64,000 nt of DNA from Bacteroidota bacterium (GTDB taxonomy: Bacteria; Bacteroidota; Rhodothermia; Rhodothermales; UBA10348), in NCBI GenBank assembly GCA_029262855.1, contig JAJCYP010000114.1:1-64000 (forward strand), in the 5' to 3' direction. A program made the translations under genes and the position numbers. The stretch's first letter is position 1; every line of letters begins with the position of its first letter. Below the pieces are notes generated by a model, which made no database searches, was not told the DNA's origin, and saw only the letters and a program-made list of their open reading frames with translations. This document shows, one piece after another, positions 60,468 through 64,000 of the stretch.

Positions 60468-62840
60468 TCAGGTCAGCATACTCGGTACATACCGAGCAAG
60501 GTGGAGGCTGGGTGGCCTTAGGAACCTTTCCAGGGCCGTTTCTGCCGAAGCAGATTGGCTTCGCCGAAGGTTGACGACCGGCTCAACGGCCGTCTGCCGG
60601 TCCGGAACGAGTATAATGTCCGGCACATCTCCATCTCTACCGGAGTTCCAATACGCAGCATGACTGCGTTCGTACTCCCATGCCCAGGCAAACGCGCTCA
60701 GAGCGTCGGCAGTCCGACCGCTGGCATCATGGCAGACCCCCAGGTTGTGCCACGCCTTGGTCATATAGGGCTCATGCTCGAGTACGGCCTCGAACTGCGC
60801 GATGGCTTCCGCAATTCGGCCGGACATAGCCAGCGCGACGCCTCGGTTGTAGAGTATATCCCCGGCCGACTTCCCGGACACATGGGGTTTCAGAACCTCA
60901 GCTGCGGCATCAAACTGACGGACGGCTATCTGGGAGCAGGCCAGGTTTGTGGCGGCGATTCGATCTTCCGAATCTTGTTCCAGAAGGCTACTCGAGACCG
61001 AGATCGCCTCGTGGTACTTGGCATCAAAATGCAGGAGCACAGCCTGAAGTCTCATCAGATCCGGTCGGTCACTGGTGGAGCCCACCTCTCTCAATTCCGC
61101 CACCGCCAGTCCAAATCGGTTCAGGTGGAAATAGACCAGTGCAAGACCAACCCGGGCCTCAGCCCTGACGGCTTCGGTCTCTCCTGCCCGAAGAAACGCT
61201 CGCTGCGACTCCGCCAATCGGAGGAGATAGAGGCAGGCAAACCCTTGTCCAAGCCACCCGGCTGGCGACAGGCTCTTTTGCTTCTCCAGGGTCAGGTAGT
61301 CAGTCCGGGCCAGCTCGTAGCTTCCCAGATGGACCCGGCACCCGGCCCTGCCCTGAAGCGCAAAGGGAAGTGACGGGCTCCGAGCCAGCGCTGCGTCAAA
61401 GGAAGCCAGCGCGTCGTCAAATTCGCCAATAGACGCCAGGATGTGGCCACGGTTTGCGTGCGAGTTGGCTCGAGTAGGATCCAGTCCCAGTGATCGCTGG
61501 TAACTCTTGATAGCGCCTCGGATGTCACCCGCCTGGAACTGGAGGTTTCCCTTGTTGGACCAGGCTCCAGCCTGGGAGGGGTCGAGCCGTAGCGCACTCT
61601 CGAATTCGGCGAGCGCATCGTGATGGCGGCCGAGTGCCTGTAGACACGTGGCCCGGTTTGTGCGGGCCTTGGCGTTGTCGGGCTCGAGTACCAGAACACG
61701 GTCGCATGCCCTGAGCGCCTCCTCATGGCGGCCGAGCCGGGCCAGGCACACTCCGACTCCATTCCAGGCCGACGCCAGGGTGTCATTCTCGCTCAGCGCG
61801 TTTTCGAACTCCGAAAGAGCATCCTCGAGTCGCTCCAATCGCTGGAGACTGATCGCGCGATTAACCCTTTCTCGAGGGGTTGGCGGGGGAGTCGCTGGAC
61901 TGACGACCGGTCTCCCGCCGACCTGTTGCATCAACCTGGTCAGGTCCTGCCTAAGGTCGCCAAACCCGGGATAACGATGTTCAGGATTGGTTTCCAGACA
62001 GCGCGCCAGCACGGAATTCAAAGGATGGTCGATGTGCGGCATCTGAAACGAGCGATGTGCCTCCTCCATGTCCTTCCAGAAGGTAAGGCGGGCCTCCAGT
62101 GTATTTGCCTGAGGAAACGGAGCGATCACCGGCGGACTACCGGTCACCATCTGATACAGCATGACCCCGGTTGCATAAATGTCGGTTCGCTCGTCACAGG
62201 CGGCGGCGTCCTCGAACTGTTCGGGTGGCATATATATGGGCGTGCCGAATCCGATTCCGCGCATGGTCTGCCCCTTGAAGTCGGGCTCTGCACTGGAATC
62301 GATGGTGCCCACTTGACCAGGCTCTTCGTAGCGACCAGGCTGGCTTGCCAACCCGAAGTCGGTAATCTTGACGTGTCCATCCGGGTCAATCATGACATTG
62401 GCCGGCTTGAGATCTCGGTGACTTCGGACTCCTCGGGAGGCCGCGAACTCCATTCCGTGACTCAGTTCGATCCCCCATCGCAGGATCTGCTCAAGCCCCG
62501 GAGGCTGTACACTCAGGTAACCGGCCAGATCGTTCAAACCACTGGCCCCAGGTCGGACGCACTCCATTCCGATGAAGAGGCGACCCTCCACCTCATCCAC
62601 AAAGTACGCCTGGACAAGAAACGGGTGAGCACCGAGCGCGACCCAGACGTCGGCTTCCTGCCTGAAGCGAGCCATCGCTCTCCGGTCCGAAAAATCCCTC
62701 AGCGAGGTCTTCAGGGCGTATTCGCGCTCGTCGTGGTGGGCCTTGACCAGATAGACTACACCAAATCCTCCCTGGCCCAAGACTTTCAATACGGTGTAAC
62801 GACCGCCGATGACTTCGCCGGGCCCGGCGTTCGCATTCAT
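60468..62840 (-). CDS. Ser/Thr protein kinase with C-terminal TPR array
   Basis: The track starts at 62939; ATG 62840, seven residues before the MNANAGPGEVIGGRYTVL kinase opening is complete and four bases after the upstream stop, is preferred (790 aa). Kinase domain (about 12-290): GQGGFGVVY (P-loop), YALKTS (Lys), SHRDLKPANVM (catalytic Asp), DFGLA and GTPIYMPPEQF (activation segment end). All catalytic residues are present. A long TPR array follows (about 320-720), with units such as AWNGVGVCLARLGRHEEALR and AWSNKGNLQFQAGDIRGAIK. No membrane helix was seen, so it is a cytoplasmic Hanks-type kinase that probably binds partners through its TPRs. It is in an operon between a hybrid histidine kinase and a Clp-like ATPase, which are likely partners or substrates. 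Confidence 0.9.
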   Translation of the reverse strand: MNANAGPGEVIGGRYTVLKVLGQGGFGVVYLVKAHHDEREYALKTSLRDFSDRRAMARFRQEADVWVALGAHPFLVQAYFVDEVEGRLFIGMECVRPGASGLNDLAGYLSVQPPGLEQILRWGIELSHGMEFAASRGVRSHRDLKPANVMIDPDGHVKITDFGLASQPGRYEEPGQVGTIDSSAEPDFKGQTMRGIGFGTPIYMPPEQFEDAAACDERTDIYATGVMLYQMVTGSPPVIAPFPQANTLEARLTFWKDMEEAHRSFQMPHIDHPLNSVLARCLETNPEHRYPGFGDLRQDLTRLMQQVGGRPVVSPATPPPTPRERVNRAISLQRLERLEDALSEFENALSENDTLASAWNGVGVCLARLGRHEEALRACDRVLVLEPDNAKARTNRATCLQALGRHHDALAEFESALRLDPSQAGAWSNKGNLQFQAGDIRGAIKSYQRSLGLDPTRANSHANRGHILASIGEFDDALASFDAALARSPSLPFALQGRAGCRVHLGSYELARTDYLTLEKQKSLSPAGWLGQGFACLYLLRLAESQRAFLRAGETEAVRAEARVGLALVYFHLNRFGLAVAELREVGSTSDRPDLMRLQAVLLHFDAKYHEAISVSSSLLEQDSEDRIAATNLACSQIAVRQFDAAAEVLKPHVSGKSAGDILYNRGVALAMSGRIAEAIAQFEAVLEHEPYMTKAWHNLGVCHDASGRTADALSAFAWAWEYERSHAAYWNSGRDGDVPDIILVPDRQTAVEPVVNLRRSQSASAETALERFLRPPSLHLARYVPSMLT

Positions 62841-62844
62841 GGGA

Positions 62845-64000
62845 CTACCAGTCTTCTCCACCAAGGAGATCCCGGAAGTCATTGTCAGAAACCACGGAGG
62901 CATCCGGAGAGGCGCCAGGGCTGCCTTGCGGGTGCTCATTTTCCAGGTTATGGGGGCCCAATTGATCCCGAATGGCCTGAAGAAGCTCGTCCATGGCGTA
63001 CGGCTTGGTCAAGATCTGAATGTCCCCCAGGCCAGTACCCTCCATGGTATGGCGATGCTCGGGAAGCCCTGAAACCGCAATCACTGGAATCTCTGGATGG
63101 ACCTTTCGAATTTCTGCCACCATGGATGGACCGTCCATGACTGGCATGTTGATGTCCGTCACGATCAGGTCTACGGCGGCGGGGTCACCCAAAAAAATGT
63201 CGAGTCCTTTGCGGCCATCCTCCGCGCCAAGGGTATGATAGCCAGACGCCTCGAGCATGTCGATGTTCATCTCCAGCATGAGTGGCTCATCATCTACGAC
63301 GAGGATCGTCTGCGCGCGACCAGGCTGTGATTCAACGGCTGGAACTGACTTCGGAGCCAATTCCGCATCCCCTGCATCCTCAGGCTCCGCTGGCAGATAG
63401 ACTGAGAACGTCGCTCCCAGGCCGAGTTCACTCTGAGCTACCATGAACCCTCCGTGGCTACGGACGATGGTCATTGACGTAGACAGCCCCAGGCCGGTAC
63501 CCTGCCGGCGCGTCTTTGTCGTAAAGAACGGCTCAAATATGCGGTGTATGACGTCGGGATCAATGCCGTGACCCGTGTCGGTCACAGAGATGTGCACGAA
63601 CTCACCCTCGGTGGCATGTGGAGAGTGTTCGGTCGCCTCAGCTTGGGAGAGCCGCCTACAGACCGCAGAGATCGTCAGCGTGCCACCTTCCGGCATGGCG
63701 TCTCTGGCATTGATCATGATATTGAGAATCATCTGCCTGAGTAGGGCGGCATCTCCTCGAATAGGCAGCAAATCCTGCGGGATATTTGAGTAGATTTCGA
63801 TTGCCTTGGTAAAGGTACGCCGAGCAAAGGCCACCACGTCCTTCAGCAGATAGCGAAGCTGCAGAGAGATGAACTCGCCTTCTACGCCGCGGGAAAAATC
63901 CAGCACCTGCTTTACAATTTCCGCACCTCTTCGGGCACTGTGCTCGATAGCGTCCAGCTTGCTTTCTACCCAGGGATCTTCTACGCGTCTCTTGATCATT
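62845..64000 (-). CDS. Hybrid histidine kinase, 5' end beyond the window
   Basis: At least 384 residues of the C-terminal part are visible; the track Met at 63999 is probably internal, since the dimerisation helix is already under way (VESKLDAIEHSARRGAEIVK QVLDFSRG, where the acceptor His would lie just upstream). HATPase: MILNIMINARDAMPEGG, VTDTGHGID, FEPFFTTK and GTGLGLSTSM. Receiver (about 230-350): ILVVDDEP, the acceptor Asp in LIVTDINMP and the Lys in ILTKPYAMDEL. The tail (NDFRDLLGGEDW) is acidic. All visible catalytic motifs are intact. It begins the visible part of the four-gene operon with the Ser/Thr kinase four bases downstream. Input domains cannot be seen. Confidence 0.88.
   Translation of the reverse strand, partial: MIKRRVEDPWVESKLDAIEHSARRGAEIVKQVLDFSRGVEGEFISLQLRYLLKDVVAFARRTFTKAIEIYSNIPQDLLPIRGDAALLRQMILNIMINARDAMPEGGTLTISAVCRRLSQAEATEHSPHATEGEFVHISVTDTGHGIDPDVIHRIFEPFFTTKTRRQGTGLGLSTSMTIVRSHGGFMVAQSELGLGATFSVYLPAEPEDAGDAELAPKSVPAVESQPGRAQTILVVDDEPLMLEMNIDMLEASGYHTLGAEDGRKGLDIFLGDPAAVDLIVTDINMPVMDGPSMVAEIRKVHPEIPVIAVSGLPEHRHTMEGTGLGDIQILTKPYAMDELLQAIRDQLGPHNLENEHPQGSPGASPDASVVSDNDFRDLLGGEDW

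Noticed and set aside
61725-63140. Plus-strand ORF of 471 codons opposite the Ser/Thr kinase gene
   Set aside because: It is antisense to a kinase with complete catalytic motifs and TPRs and has no recognisable domain or signal; long antisense ORFs are expected in GC-rich genes.
1-64000. Insertion sequences, prophage or integrative element boundaries
   Set aside because: No transposase, integrase, phage structural gene or flanking direct repeat was seen, and both tRNA genes lack adjacent integrases.

Overview
The window is GC-rich coding DNA from a Gram-negative bacterium of the Bacteroidota/Rhodothermota type (Rhodothermales-like is my best guess). The evidence is a type IX secretion system (T9SS) component of the DUF4835/PorD family, a PorV/PorQ-like protein, and seven large secreted proteins that end in T9SS type-A sorting domains, most with the NYPNPFNP signature. 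No mobile element, phage or CRISPR array was seen.

Layout. 1-2.6 kb: a partial exported protein and a PorV-like protein on the minus strand, divergent from porD and a small outer-membrane-type protein. 3.0-25.1 kb: four consecutive paralogous giant exoproteins (1535, 1519, 1870 and 1865 aa). They share one plan: Calx-beta or DUF11 domains, GEVED domains with a Cys pair, a region of calcium-type GxGxD repeats, DUF11, a BNR-like propeller, and a sorting tail. Between the third and fourth lies a pocket of short membrane-protein ORFs. 25.2-30.8 kb: two further T9SS cargos, each built from 14 copies of a delta-60-like propeller repeat. 31.0-37.6 kb: a lipoprotein/unknown-protein pair, an alpha/beta hydrolase, and a divergent NarL-type response regulator and propeller-sensor histidine kinase. 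37.8-43.1 kb: a seventh T9SS cargo with LamG and SdrD-B-like domains.

43.1-57.0 kb is mostly housekeeping: tRNA-Leu(TAG), a degenerate S46-peptidase homologue translationally coupled to an intact S46 dipeptidyl-peptidase lipoprotein, a metalloenzyme-superfamily protein, a patatin, a small membrane protein, initiator tRNA-Met, a polysaccharide deacetylase lipoprotein, then DUF1015-serA-serC and the three-gene transhydrogenase pntAA-pntAB-pntB. 57.1-64.0 kb is a tight minus-strand signalling operon: hybrid histidine kinase (cut by the window edge), Ser/Thr kinase with TPRs, a ClpA-like double AAA+ protein without an evident ClpP loop, and a receiver-HATPase protein that has lost the phospho-accepting histidine.

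The strongest candidates for undescribed biology are: (1) the exoprotein array with a shared upstream element (CAAATCGGACA...) and a tandem-hairpin leader holding the Shine-Dalgarno in a loop; (2) the kinase/unfoldase/pseudo-histidine-kinase operon; (3) the pseudo-protease/protease pair; (4) the small membrane-protein cluster. All function calls come from reading the sequence and recalling family motifs; no database search was run.
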